Source: Planctomicrobium sp.
Lineage (GTDB): Bacteria; Planctomycetota; Planctomycetia; Planctomycetales; Planctomycetaceae
Reading direction: 5' to 3'
DNA: 37,994 bases
Assembly: GCA_030626405.1 (NCBI GenBank)
Contig: DAOUPA010000003.1
Coordinates: 1 to 37,994 of the forward strand
Both the position numbers and the translations under genes were made by a program. Below the pieces are notes generated by a model. The model did not search any database. It saw nothing but the letters and a program-made list of their open reading frames with translations, and was not told the DNA's origin. This document shows positions 15,566-24,673 of the stretch, in pieces; the first letter of the stretch is position 1; the number at the start of each line of letters is the position of its first letter.

Positions 15566-18500
15566 TCATCTCATGGATTGAGTTTCGTTTGACACTGACT
15601 GATTCGAGCTTTTCGCTTGGAAGAGAAGCAGTTCGCGACCGCGGCTGTGGACTTCGTTTCGATCAACTTCGCCTTTCTTGAGCAACTCAAGCACTTTTCG
15701 CTGAGCGAGATAGTCTTTGTTCTCAATCCCGGCTTTACTTTGCAAGAGACGCCAGGCTTTGCGGCGCTCGATGCAGAAGAGAACCATTTGGCGTGACATA
15801 ACGGCATAGAAAGGCTTTCCGTTGTCGTCTTCTGATTCGGTCCAGACTTTCCAGTCCGGGACGAAGGCTGGTGAATCTGGATTAACGAAACGTCGGTTCA
15901 CAACGTCGTTCTGAGTGAGACCCACCAAAAGATCGTCGAGATGAACCAAGTCGGTCACATCGGCTTCTGCGACTTTCTTCCAGTGTCGGCGGAATCGCGC
16001 TTCGGTAAACGCCCAGTGAGCGGCTGTGTACGAATAGCTGTTTCCGGTCGATTTCGATTTGATGGTCCGCCAATCAGTATTTGGCGATGGATTGCCAGCG
16101 AGTTCCATCGCTTCCTGATAAGTCTCTCCCGATTGTGGGTTAAAGACAAATTGTGGCATCCCCCGTGAATCGCGGACACGTTTCGCTTGAATCGTCGCCA
16201 CGTCGTCTCCAACGCCATGCTCTGGCTGACATGTTGTGAAGCATTGGAAGAACGCGGTTCCACGATATTCGAGAGCATCAAGGATGGACTTAAAGAACCG
16301 AGTTTGATCTGCCATCGAAATTTGAGCCACGAACGGTGATCCGTGTCCGGAAGTAAACGTTTCAGCGACAGATTTCCTCTCGGTCAATTTCCCTTGAGTT
16401 GCTGCTCCGATTTGATTCATATCGAAGCCTCCGGTCAGCACAGACGAGTCTGAATTCTGACCACCAGTGTTTGAATAGACCTGCGTATCAAGCATCAGCA
16501 ACAGTACATTCGGTCGATTCTGTAGAACGACTTTGGAGACGTTCTGGTAGCCGATGTCTCCCATCCCGCCATCGCCTCCGATGGCCCAGACTTTCGGAAG
16601 TTCCCGGATTTCCTGGTCTGTCATCAACGTGTCGGTTAAGTGGCTGAGATCGAAGTAATCGGCTTCCGAAAAACCTCCATCGTGACCATCAAGCAAGACA
16701 TCCACTAACCGTTCAGGAATGACGGATCTCCGGGCGTGCTCGACGATGAAGCTTTCACCAATTAACCAACTGATTGTCGCTCCATCCTGGAACAGCGAGT
16801 TCATCCAAGGGTACGGATGAGGATTCGAGGGAGACGTGGAACCGTAGACCGTATTACATCCTGTGTGAGCACCCATCGCCATCACGCTCATGCCGTCGAA
16901 GTCTGCACCTTCAACCGCTTGAAGATCTCGATGGTTGTATGCCTCCTGCTTCATCACGGTGACCAACGCGTTCACAACATCTTCATCCGAGATTGGTCCG
17001 AAAGCCTCGATGCGAGTCGAAGTATCTTTGTCATCCTCTCCGCCAAGCCCCATCACGATGTGAGTCACGGCACGTTTGAGACGTTCGTATTGCTCAGGGT
17101 CGGTTTCAGCCAGTTGATTGAAACGAGCAACGCCTTCCTGTTCGAGCAACGATGCCTTCTTCCGCAGCCGATCTGCTTTATCGTGGTAAAGCGGTCGCAT
17201 GTATGATTCTGTGAGAGTTGCCAGAGCGCGGAGAACGCTTTTCTCTCCACAGCCAGCACAGGCTCCATCGCCGGAAACGAGTGCCTGATAGTTGCGTTTG
17301 ACCATCAAATGATTTCGAAGCGTGGCAGGCCGCGAATCCTGTGGTGCATGGTTGTCGTACATGCCGAGATACTTCTGCTCAGTATCCGGCAGTAAATCCA
17401 TGAACGTCGTCGCACCGATGACGCGCGAGTTGAGTTCTTCGCTGTCGTCTTGCATCACGAGAGCTTGATGATCGCCGCATTCGACGACGCACTCCGCACA
17501 CCCTTTGCAAAGGTCGGAAACAAAGATCGAAAACAGGCCTCCAGCCCCCGGTTCTTTCTTTTCACGAGTTCCAAAAATCGCATTGGTTTTGCGGTAAGCG
17601 AGAGGGATCAGATCAAGGATCTCCAGCAGTTCTTCCCTGGCATTCTCAGGAACATTGCTGTGTTCCTGGAGGAGAGTTCCGATAATTTCCTTGAACGGAT
17701 GCTCCTTCTTCTCCTTCACGGCTTCTCGCATCATTTCGCGAGCTTTGGATTCGAGTTCCGGAACAATTTCGAGCAACATGGTCCGGTGGAAAGAATCACT
17801 GACGTAATTTTCGATAGACGTCTTCAAGACCGTGGAGATGTCCTGTGCCGTATTCGGCAACGCAGTATCTGGACAGGCTGTAATGCAGGCCATGCACTGC
17901 GTGCAATTCTCCGCAATGAAGATTGGCGTTTCACGTCGAGCGACATATTTTGAGCTGGTCGCTCCAGTCGCTGCGGCGACGACGCCGACAGCGGAAAGCG
18001 CTGAAGCTGGCTGGTGGTAACCCAGACCGCTGCGAAATTCTTTATCGTAGTAGGCAGTGCTGTTCAGATTGTTTCTCGGTTCCGGCTCGCAGCCACAATC
18101 ACCGCTGCCGCAACCACCACTGTCACTCCCACAACCGCCGCCAATGACAGGTAAGAGCGGCGTTCCTCGCATCTTCGAGGCATCCTTGGCATCGATTTCA
18201 CCGTACGGGACCTCCTGAACTCTCTCAAATCCTTGCGTCATCACTTCCATGTTGGACTGCACGACTGCATCACCGAAGCGTCCAAATTTCTTTTTGTATT
18301 GATCAAGAACCACTTGGTTAAAGTGATCTTTGCTGATGTCGTTGTTTTCGAGGAATGGAGAGACGTAGAAGAACGCTCCCAGGAATGCATTCCCTTGCAT
18401 ACGTAGTTGCAGATCTGGGCGATCAGTCGCATTGCGGGCGATGTCGAAACCGGGGAGAATGAACAGTCGAATATTCTTGTCGATGATTTGCTGGCGAATT

Positions 18501-20278
18501 TTCTGAGGGACTCGGGTCCATGCGACTTCCGGAGTTTCATCGCTCTCCCAGACGAAAGCACCGCCGTCGGCCATTCCGTCCAATGGATTCATGTGAGTGA
18601 ACGCTTTGGGATCGCAACAGAGGACAACGTTCACGTGTCGCAGGTCGCAGTTCACGCGAATTCGTTCTGGTGCAACCATCAGGAAGTAAGCAGTTGGAGC
18701 GCCCTTTTTCTCGGAACCGTACTTCGGATTAGCGCTGACATGCAGCACTTCCTTGGCTCGTCCGTACTCATCCGTTCCACCATCGCGTTGGCTCAGGTAA
18801 TCACCGAACTCACCGATAATCGCGCCAAGATTCTTTCCTGTCGTGATCATCCCCCAACCACCGATGGAATGTAGCCGAACAGCAATCGTTTGATCGGGGA
18901 GTAACGAAGGCGTCTCTTCACTGCGTACTTCGTAGGGATGGTCAATTCCGACTGTGAAGTAGTTGGCACCGTCCGACAGACGTTTACCGTCCTGACGTGC
19001 GGCGCGACCGGTCGCGTATTCCCACGCGCCAAGGATGCCTTCAGGGCGGAAGTCACGAGAACCTAGCCCGTACGAACCGCTGAAGATCTGCGGAATTTCT
19101 TCTGCCGAAAGTCCCGGGTGACCGTTGCTCAATCCAGACTTGTGCAGTTCGAGAGACTTGGACAATGAGGTGCGAACATCACGTGCCAAAGGATTATCGC
19201 TGGCCAGTGCTTCATCGGTGCGTTCCAGAATGATCACATTCTTTCGACCACGTAGTGCCTTCGCAATTGCGGCCATCGGGAATGGACGTATCACGTTGAC
19301 ATGAATCGAACCAACTCGCTCGCCATGTGTCTCTTCAATGTAATCGACCGCAGCTTCGACATTTTCAGCTGCCGATCCCAAAGAGAGGAATACCGTGTCG
19401 GCTCCGTCCGTTTTGTATTCACTCAGAAGACCATAATGCCGACCGGTCAGTTCACCAAACTCGCGATACGCATCTTCCAGCATTCCCAGGATCGGTTCAT
19501 AGAAATTATTGCGCCGAGCCACAACACCGTTCATATAGTGTTCCTGATTCTGAACAGGACCGATGAGTGCAGGTTTCTTCAAATCAATGACGGACGGCAG
19601 GCGAATGCGCGTTGGACCAAACAGTTCTCGCTGAGCTTCCGTGGGGCAAGGAATGATATCTTCCGGCGAACCTAGAAACTCGCGAATCAACTCTGCTTCG
19701 TGCATCAAGAACGTACGTTCCAAGTGTGATGTGAGAAAACCGTCCTGGATATTCATCGCAGGTGTCAAAGCCAGTTCAGCAACTTTGCGGGCGATCAACG
19801 CCTGATCCGCAGCTTGTTGTGCGTCGCGAGCCATGAGCATGATCCACCCGACGTCAAGCGCGGCGTAGATGTCGTCGTGACCGCAATGGACATTAAGAGC
19901 ATGCTTGGTCAGTGCGCGAGCTGCCACTTCCAGCACCATTGCCGAGAGTTTTCCGGGTGCATGATAGTACTGCTCACTGGCGTAAACGATCCCCTGCCCT
20001 GACGTGAAATTGACAACCCGTTTTCCGGTCGTGGAGTACGCTGTTGCTCCTCCTTGAGCTGCGTGTTCACCTTCGGTTTCAATCGCAATTTTAGAGCGTC
20101 CAAAGACATTCAGCTTTCCTTCGGCATATGAAAGCTGGAAGAGTTCGCCCATTTCAGTCGAAGGCGTGATCGGATAAAAAACCCCGGCATCAGCAAGCCT
20201 GGCCTCAGTATGGTACGCAACCAACTGATTTCCATTAGAAACGATTCGAACACCTGGAAACTTTGGACTCTCCGCCAT
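15566..20278 (-). CDS. nifJ: Pyruvate:ferredoxin (flavodoxin) oxidoreductase, unusually long single-chain form
   Basis: 1570 residues; typical single-chain enzymes have about 1170-1230. It oxidises pyruvate to acetyl-CoA and CO2, reducing ferredoxin or flavodoxin, in the cytoplasm. Start ATG 20278 has a perfect AAGGAG five bases upstream. Order of parts: pyrimidine-binding domain with YPITPSTEMGE and IETEGEHAAQGGA; domain II with RPFPMAAIAKALRG; the gamma domain (RLHSIGGWGMITTGKNL); a linker with a Gly/Cys-rich stretch (713-730); two ferredoxin clusters, CTQCMACITACP (Cys792-802) and CKGCAECVVECG (Cys924-934); the thiamine-diphosphate domain with the proximal cluster pair ACAGCGE (Cys1007, Cys1010), TGCNTVYGS, GDGGMGDIGYQN (Asp1236) and VYSNTGGQNS. 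About 75 residues extra lie between the two clusters and about 110 after ACAGCGE. The last ligand of the second cluster is followed by Gly, not Pro. It stands alone as a single-gene unit. Confidence 0.95.
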   Translation of the reverse strand: MAESPKFPGVRIVSNGNQLVAYHTEARLADAGVFYPITPSTEMGELFQLSYAEGKLNVFGRSKIAIETEGEHAAQGGATAYSTTGKRVVNFTSGQGIVYASEQYYHAPGKLSAMVLEVAARALTKHALNVHCGHDDIYAALDVGWIMLMARDAQQAADQALIARKVAELALTPAMNIQDGFLTSHLERTFLMHEAELIREFLGSPEDIIPCPTEAQRELFGPTRIRLPSVIDLKKPALIGPVQNQEHYMNGVVARRNNFYEPILGMLEDAYREFGELTGRHYGLLSEYKTDGADTVFLSLGSAAENVEAAVDYIEETHGERVGSIHVNVIRPFPMAAIAKALRGRKNVIILERTDEALASDNPLARDVRTSLSKSLELHKSGLSNGHPGLSAEEIPQIFSGSYGLGSRDFRPEGILGAWEYATGRAARQDGKRLSDGANYFTVGIDHPYEVRSEETPSLLPDQTIAVRLHSIGGWGMITTGKNLGAIIGEFGDYLSQRDGGTDEYGRAKEVLHVSANPKYGSEKKGAPTAYFLMVAPERIRVNCDLRHVNVVLCCDPKAFTHMNPLDGMADGGAFVWESDETPEVAWTRVPQKIRQQIIDKNIRLFILPGFDIARNATDRPDLQLRMQGNAFLGAFFYVSPFLENNDISKDHFNQVVLDQYKKKFGRFGDAVVQSNMEVMTQGFERVQEVPYGEIDAKDASKMRGTPLLPVIGGGCGSDSGGCGSGDCGCEPEPRNNLNSTAYYDKEFRSGLGYHQPASALSAVGVVAAATGATSSKYVARRETPIFIAENCTQCMACITACPDTALPNTAQDISTVLKTSIENYVSDSFHRTMLLEIVPELESKAREMMREAVKEKKEHPFKEIIGTLLQEHSNVPENAREELLEILDLIPLAYRKTNAIFGTREKKEPGAGGLFSIFVSDLCKGCAECVVECGDHQALVMQDDSEELNSRVIGATTFMDLLPDTEQKYLGMYDNHAPQDSRPATLRNHLMVKRNYQALVSGDGACAGCGEKSVLRALATLTESYMRPLYHDKADRLRKKASLLEQEGVARFNQLAETDPEQYERLKRAVTHIVMGLGGEDDKDTSTRIEAFGPISDEDVVNALVTVMKQEAYNHRDLQAVEGADFDGMSVMAMGAHTGCNTVYGSTSPSNPHPYPWMNSLFQDGATISWLIGESFIVEHARRSVIPERLVDVLLDGHDGGFSEADYFDLSHLTDTLMTDQEIRELPKVWAIGGDGGMGDIGYQNVSKVVLQNRPNVLLLMLDTQVYSNTGGQNSDSSVLTGGFDMNQIGAATQGKLTERKSVAETFTSGHGSPFVAQISMADQTRFFKSILDALEYRGTAFFQCFTTCQPEHGVGDDVATIQAKRVRDSRGMPQFVFNPQSGETYQEAMELAGNPSPNTDWRTIKSKSTGNSYSYTAAHWAFTEARFRRHWKKVAEADVTDLVHLDDLLVGLTQNDVVNRRFVNPDSPAFVPDWKVWTESEDDNGKPFYAVMSRQMVLFCIERRKAWRLLQSKAGIENKDYLAQRKVLELLKKGEVDRNEVHSRGRELLLFQAKSSNQSVSNETQSMR

Positions 20279-20283
20279 GTCTT

Positions 20284-20289
20284 CTCCTT
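20284..20289 (-). promoter_or_regulatory. Strong ribosome binding site for nifJ
   Basis: Minus strand AAGGAG, five bases before the ATG at 20278. It is one of the few consensus Shine-Dalgarno sites in the window, consistent with a highly expressed metabolic enzyme. Confidence 0.75.
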
Positions 20290-20445
20290 ACTAATTTTGC
20301 TTGTGGGTCTCGATCGATATTCTGTTCTTCTCTGATTTACTTTTAAAACTGTGTTGGGTTTACAACTTTTTGACTTTACGCCAGCTTTGATGTTAACCGG
20401 TCTCGGTCAAATTCGCCAACTGAACATTGTGAGTCTCGTTCTTGA

Positions 20446-20515
20446 TGGTAGCAACCGACACATATTCTCATAAACAAATTACTGCTTGACGAAGATGGCA
20501 GATACTGGTAGCAAC
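20446..20515 (+). repeat. Two direct copies of TGGTAGCAAC, 60 bases apart
   Basis: TGGTAGCAAC at 20446-20455 and 20506-20515. The spacing is close to an integral number of helical turns, as for paired regulator sites, but two copies of a ten-mer could also be chance. Confidence 0.25.
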
Positions 20516-20812
20516 ATGGGACTGAACGTAAGGTGGAAGTCCATTTATAAAAAGTCTCATACCTCAAATCATTTGTGACGTAATCCGCGTGAAGGCGAAT
20601 CAAAGCTACAGAATCTGAGTTACCTTCAATCAACACCATGAGTTCCCGGTTGGTTGAACGAGAACATACAACATCTCTGTCAGGTAACCTAAGAGTTTGA
20701 AATCGGAAGAATTCAGCGGTGTTCACTTCAGTGTGATCAATCGCTCCAGTAAACTTTCGAGTGGCAAACACGATTCCATATCACCACAACACTGAATTCA
20801 ATTGTAAATTTT

Positions 20813-20816
20813 GGAG
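20813..20816 (+). promoter_or_regulatory. Ribosome binding site fixing the start of the PQQ-propeller gene
   Basis: GGAG six bases before the GTG at 20823. The longer ORF's TTG start at 20811 overlaps this site, so GTG 20823 is preferred; the signal peptide then begins MRNFSLLTL. Confidence 0.55.
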
Positions 20817-20822
20817 ACTCGC

Positions 20823-22160
20823 GTGCGAAACTTTTCCTTGCTCACTCTGATCTTCGTTCTCACCTGTGGGTCTCTTGCGTCTGCTGGAAATTGGCCTCAC
20901 TGGCGAGGTGACCACGGTAACGGGGTTGCTGAAAACTCCTCTCCCCCAACGGAATGGAGCAGTACAAAAAACGTGAAATGGAAAATTCGCATTCCTGGTC
21001 AAGGATCAGGATCACCAATCATTTGGGAAGACAAAGTTTATGTTGTCTCAAGTGTTCCAGTTTCAACCGAACAACCGCAAGCCTCGAAGCAGCAGTCTGA
21101 TCGCCAAAACAACCAGTCCAGATTTCGCGGCAGGGGCAGGCGTGGTTCCGCACCGCTTCAGATGTTGGAATTCACACTGTTCTGCTTCGACCGAGCCACT
21201 GGCGAGGAGTTGTGGAAACAAGTTGCAGTCAAAGCAAAGCCTCATCAGGGGACGCACTCCACAAACAACTTCGCGTCGGCGTCTCCATGTACCGACGGCG
21301 AGCACATCTATGCTCACTTCGGTTCGCGTGGCCTCTTCTGTTACACAATGGATGGCAAGCTGAAATGGAAGCGAGATAACCTTGGAAAAATGGAGACTCG
21401 CAACGGTTTCGGAGAAGGGAGTTCTCCAACACTTGCAGGCGACAAAATCATTGTGCCGTGGGACCACGAAGGGCAATCGTCCATTCTGGCGCTCAACAAA
21501 CGGACGGGAAAAACCATCTGGAAAACCAAGCGGGACGAACCGACTTGCTGGGCAACACCTCTGGTGATTGAACACGACGGCAAACAACAAGTTGTCATGA
21601 ACGGTCAAAATAATGCCCGGTCGTATGATCTGGAAACTGGCAAGGAATTGTGGAGGTGCGGTGGGCAAACAGAAAGACCTGTCGCGTCGGCACTCGCTGC
21701 TGACGGACTTGTTTTCGTGGGTAGTGGACACAAGGGATCTTTTTTCGCGGCGTTTCGCCCAGATGGTCAGGGAGATATTGAAGGAACAGACAAGGTGGTT
21801 TGGTCAATTGATCGCGACACACCCGACATTGCTTCCCCGCTGCTTTCGTCCGGCCGAATTTACTTCCACAAAGGAAAAACCGGTGTATTGACGTGTGTCG
21901 ATGCAGCCACAGGAAAACCACACTTCGGCCCCACCCGTGTTCCTGGCTTGAACAGTATTTATGCGTCTCCGATTGCCGCTGGTGGTTTCGTTTACCTCAC
22001 CGCTCGCGACGGGACGACTGTTGTGATCAAGGACTCAGACACGTTTGAAATCGTCGCAACGAACTCTGTTGGAGAAACAGTCGACGCAACACCGGCTCCG
22101 GTGGACCACGAACTCTTCATTCGTGGTGAACAACATTTATTCTGCATCTCTGGATCTTGA
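20823..22160 (+). CDS. Exported PQQ-like beta-propeller protein (outer membrane BamB-like repeats)
   Basis: 445 residues from GTG 20823. A signal peptide (MRNFSLLTLIFVLTCGSLASA) is followed by NWPHWRGDHGNGVAE, the typical opening of planctomycete PQQ-like proteins, and then several WD-like PQQ repeats of the form 'ALNKRTGKTIWKT', 'SYDLETGKELWRC', 'CVDAATGKPHFG'. A low-complexity RFRGRGRRG segment sits near residue 100. PQQ-like propellers of this kind usually lack the catalytic residues of true quinoprotein dehydrogenases and serve as binding or scaffold proteins, so an enzymatic role is not assumed. The next gene, a cytochrome-like DUF1549/DUF1553 protein, starts about 35 bases after the stop, and a DUF1501 gene follows, so the three probably act together in the periplasm. 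Confidence 0.87.
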   Translation: MRNFSLLTLIFVLTCGSLASAGNWPHWRGDHGNGVAENSSPPTEWSSTKNVKWKIRIPGQGSGSPIIWEDKVYVVSSVPVSTEQPQASKQQSDRQNNQSRFRGRGRRGSAPLQMLEFTLFCFDRATGEELWKQVAVKAKPHQGTHSTNNFASASPCTDGEHIYAHFGSRGLFCYTMDGKLKWKRDNLGKMETRNGFGEGSSPTLAGDKIIVPWDHEGQSSILALNKRTGKTIWKTKRDEPTCWATPLVIEHDGKQQVVMNGQNNARSYDLETGKELWRCGGQTERPVASALAADGLVFVGSGHKGSFFAAFRPDGQGDIEGTDKVVWSIDRDTPDIASPLLSSGRIYFHKGKTGVLTCVDAATGKPHFGPTRVPGLNSIYASPIAAGGFVYLTARDGTTVVIKDSDTFEIVATNSVGETVDATPAPVDHELFIRGEQHLFCISGS

Positions 22161-22194
22161 TTTGAAATTGAATCCTCAACCGTACACCGGAACG

Positions 22195-24633
22195 TTGAAC
22201 CAGAGGCTCCGAAAGTTGTTCACATTTCCACTCAAAATGACTGCGACTGCGCTGTTGGTATTCATGACTTGGACGACGCCAACTCATGCGGCGCCGGTCA
22301 ATTTCTCGCGCGATGTTGCACCGATTCTTCAGAAGCGATGCTTGAGCTGTCACAACAGCCGCAAGCGTGGTGGGGAACTTTCACTTCAGTCACGCGAGTC
22401 GACATTCAAAGGAGGTGAAAGTGGAGTGGCAGTTGTCCCGGGCGATGTCGATTCGAGTTACTTGTTGGACCTTGTCACTCCATCGGATGGCATGGCGGAG
22501 ATGCCGAAAAGTGAACCTCCGTTAGACCCTGCTGAAATCGAGATCCTGCGAAGCTGGATCGAATCAGGCGCTGCCTGGCCTGAGAATTCTGAACTTGAAG
22601 TTCCGGTCTTATGGTCTTTGAATCCGATTCAAAATCCAGTCGTTCCGAATGAAGTCGCTTCTTCGCCTCGATTTCCGATTCGCAATCCGATTGATGCGTT
22701 CGTTGCCGCCAGGCATCGTGAAGCCGATGTAAAGGTTGCCCCTCAAGCGAACCGCCGTACACTCGTGCGGCGATTGTCTCTCGACTTGCTCGGCTTACCA
22801 CCGTCTCCAGAAGTCGTCGAAGCATTCGTCGCTGATACCTCTCCGGAAGCCTACGAGCAACTGGTTAATGAATTGCTGGCGTCGCCACATTTCGGCGAAC
22901 ACTGGGGACGTCACTGGCTTGACCTGGCTCGTTACGCCGACAGTGAAGGTTACCTGGGAGACAGCGAAAGACCTCATGCCTGGGTCTATCGTGAATGGGT
23001 CATTGATGCTTTCAACGAAGATCTTCCGTTCGACCAATTTACGATCCAACAACTCGCTGGCGACTTACTCGACAACCCGACGTTGAATCAAAAAATTGCT
23101 ACCGGTTTTCACCGCAACACATTGCGGAACACGGAAGCTGGCGTGGACCTGGAGTTGTATCGCACACAGGAAATCGTAGATCGCGTGAATACAACCGGAA
23201 TGGTTTGGCTCGGTTTGACGCTGGGCTGTGCGGAATGCCATGACCACAAGAATGATCCGATCAGCCAAAAAGAGTTCTACCAGTTGTACGCTTTCTTCAA
23301 CAACGCCGATGACGTCGGCGTTTCTGCAACGAAGCCTTGGGAGACCGCTGAGTACGATCAGGCCATGCACGCATGGAAACCGGAGTGGGAGCAACTTCGA
23401 GAAGAACTGAACCAATTTGAAACTGAAGAACTGACCGCAGAACAGCAAACCGAAATTTCCAAACTGTTCGATACTTACCGCAAGTCCGCAGACCTCGACA
23501 AGATCACAAAGTATTACAAAACAGAAGAGGCTGGCTGGAAGGAGATGAAAACCCGATTGGTGGCACGCCTCGGAAAGAAGCCTGCTCGCCCAGCAACAAA
23601 AGCGCGTGCGTTTGCCGAACGTACGAAAGATCGCCGGGAAACCTTTGTTCACATTCGTGGCATCTATAATCGCCCTGGTGACAAAGTGAGTTTCGATACA
23701 CCGGAGGTCTTGCCACCGCTTCAGACACGAGGAGCAACACCGGACCGACGTGATCTTGCGAAGTGGCTTTTCGATGAACAGAACCCGCTCACAGCGCGTG
23801 TTGCCGTCAACCGGATTTGGCAACAACTCTTCGGTCAGGGAATCGTGGCCTCCCCCAATGATTTCGGAAATAAGGGAGCGGCTCCGACACATCCACTTCT
23901 GCTCGACTGGCTAGCAACCGAATACAGGCATGTGGACTGGAGTCGGAAAGAGATGATTCGGCGGATTGTGTTGTCGTCGACATACCGACTTTCGTCGTCG
24001 CCGAATTCAGTCCCTGAACAAAATGACATCAGTAACCAGTTGTTGTGGAGGCAGAATAGTTATCGCGTGAGTGCGGAGTCGGTCCGTGATCTGCATCTGA
24101 CTGCAAGTGGCTTGTTGGATCGAACGATTGGTCGACGCGGGATCCGACCACCTCTTCCGGCCTTCGTAACTGCCGTCGGACGCAGCGTTAAATGGCCTGT
24201 CAGTCAAGGAACCGAACGTTATCGCCGCGGGATGTATATCTTCTTCAAGAGAACCGTTCCGTATCCAATGTTGATGACGTTTGATGCTCCAGACGCCACA
24301 CTTTCCTGTAGTCGCAGAGAACGTTCGAACACTCCCTTGCAAGCACTCACCTTGCTCAACGGCCCAGTTTTCTACGAGTGTGCGCAGGCGTTAGGACGTG
24401 AAGTGATCGCAGAATCCGCAGGCAATCCATTAGCCGCGATGTCAAGCATCTTCATGCGATGCCTCGGCAGACCACCGGCTGAGCGTGAACTGAATTACCT
24501 GATGGCTGCTTATCATGATCTATTGCAGATGAACATTGAGAAAGGGACGTCCGTTCAAGAATCAGAATTGATGACAATAACAGCGATGGCACGCATCGTG
24601 ATGAACCTTGACGAATTTGTAACGCGCGACTGA
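22195..24633 (+). CDS. Exported planctomycete cytochrome c-like protein, PSCyt1-DUF1549-DUF1553, short form
   Basis: About 812 residues from the TTG at 22195, which yields a basic N-region and a signal peptide ending THA-AP. The ATG at 22237 is the alternative, but it leaves no positive charge; the track's ATG at 22045 lies deep inside the previous gene and is rejected. Domains: PSCyt1 with haem motif CLSCH (Cys49, Cys52, His53) and GGESGVAVVPGD; DUF1549 with HFGEHWGRHWLDLARYADSEG and a second CxxCH, CAECHDHKNDP (Cys345, Cys348, His349); DUF1553 with VAVNRIWQQLFGQGIVASPNDFG and SNTPLQALTLLN. It lacks the discoidin-like insert of its homologue at 2203. Same operon as the PQQ-like and DUF1501 genes. 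Likely a periplasmic haem protein; reaction unknown. Confidence 0.92.
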   Translation: MNQRLRKLFTFPLKMTATALLVFMTWTTPTHAAPVNFSRDVAPILQKRCLSCHNSRKRGGELSLQSRESTFKGGESGVAVVPGDVDSSYLLDLVTPSDGMAEMPKSEPPLDPAEIEILRSWIESGAAWPENSELEVPVLWSLNPIQNPVVPNEVASSPRFPIRNPIDAFVAARHREADVKVAPQANRRTLVRRLSLDLLGLPPSPEVVEAFVADTSPEAYEQLVNELLASPHFGEHWGRHWLDLARYADSEGYLGDSERPHAWVYREWVIDAFNEDLPFDQFTIQQLAGDLLDNPTLNQKIATGFHRNTLRNTEAGVDLELYRTQEIVDRVNTTGMVWLGLTLGCAECHDHKNDPISQKEFYQLYAFFNNADDVGVSATKPWETAEYDQAMHAWKPEWEQLREELNQFETEELTAEQQTEISKLFDTYRKSADLDKITKYYKTEEAGWKEMKTRLVARLGKKPARPATKARAFAERTKDRRETFVHIRGIYNRPGDKVSFDTPEVLPPLQTRGATPDRRDLAKWLFDEQNPLTARVAVNRIWQQLFGQGIVASPNDFGNKGAAPTHPLLLDWLATEYRHVDWSRKEMIRRIVLSSTYRLSSSPNSVPEQNDISNQLLWRQNSYRVSAESVRDLHLTASGLLDRTIGRRGIRPPLPAFVTAVGRSVKWPVSQGTERYRRGMYIFFKRTVPYPMLMTFDAPDATLSCSRRERSNTPLQALTLLNGPVFYECAQALGREVIAESAGNPLAAMSSIFMRCLGRPPAERELNYLMAAYHDLLQMNIEKGTSVQESELMTITAMARIVMNLDEFVTRD

Positions 24634-24673
24634 ACGGCAGGAGAACTTGATCTCCTCAAACTGTTGACTCCGA

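Larger units (their letters stand above)
20279..20822. other. Divergent intergenic region between nifJ and the PQQ-propeller operon
   Basis: About 540 bases that should hold the promoters of nifJ (minus) and of the 20823-26140 operon (plus). The 131-codon minus ORF at 20376-20771 begins with GTG, lacks a good ribosome site and has no recognisable domain, so I leave it out. Two copies of a ten-base word exactly 60 bases apart are the only structure noted. Confidence 0.5.

Noticed and set aside
20376-20771. 131-codon minus ORF between nifJ and the PQQ-like gene
   Set aside because: GTG start without a ribosome site, odd Ser/Cys-rich composition and no domain; the region is more likely a divergent promoter region.
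22045-22194. ATG at 22045 as the start of the short cytochrome-like gene
   Set aside because: It lies over 110 bases inside the PQQ-like gene and would put 50 non-signal residues before the signal peptide; TTG 22195 or ATG 22237 fits better.
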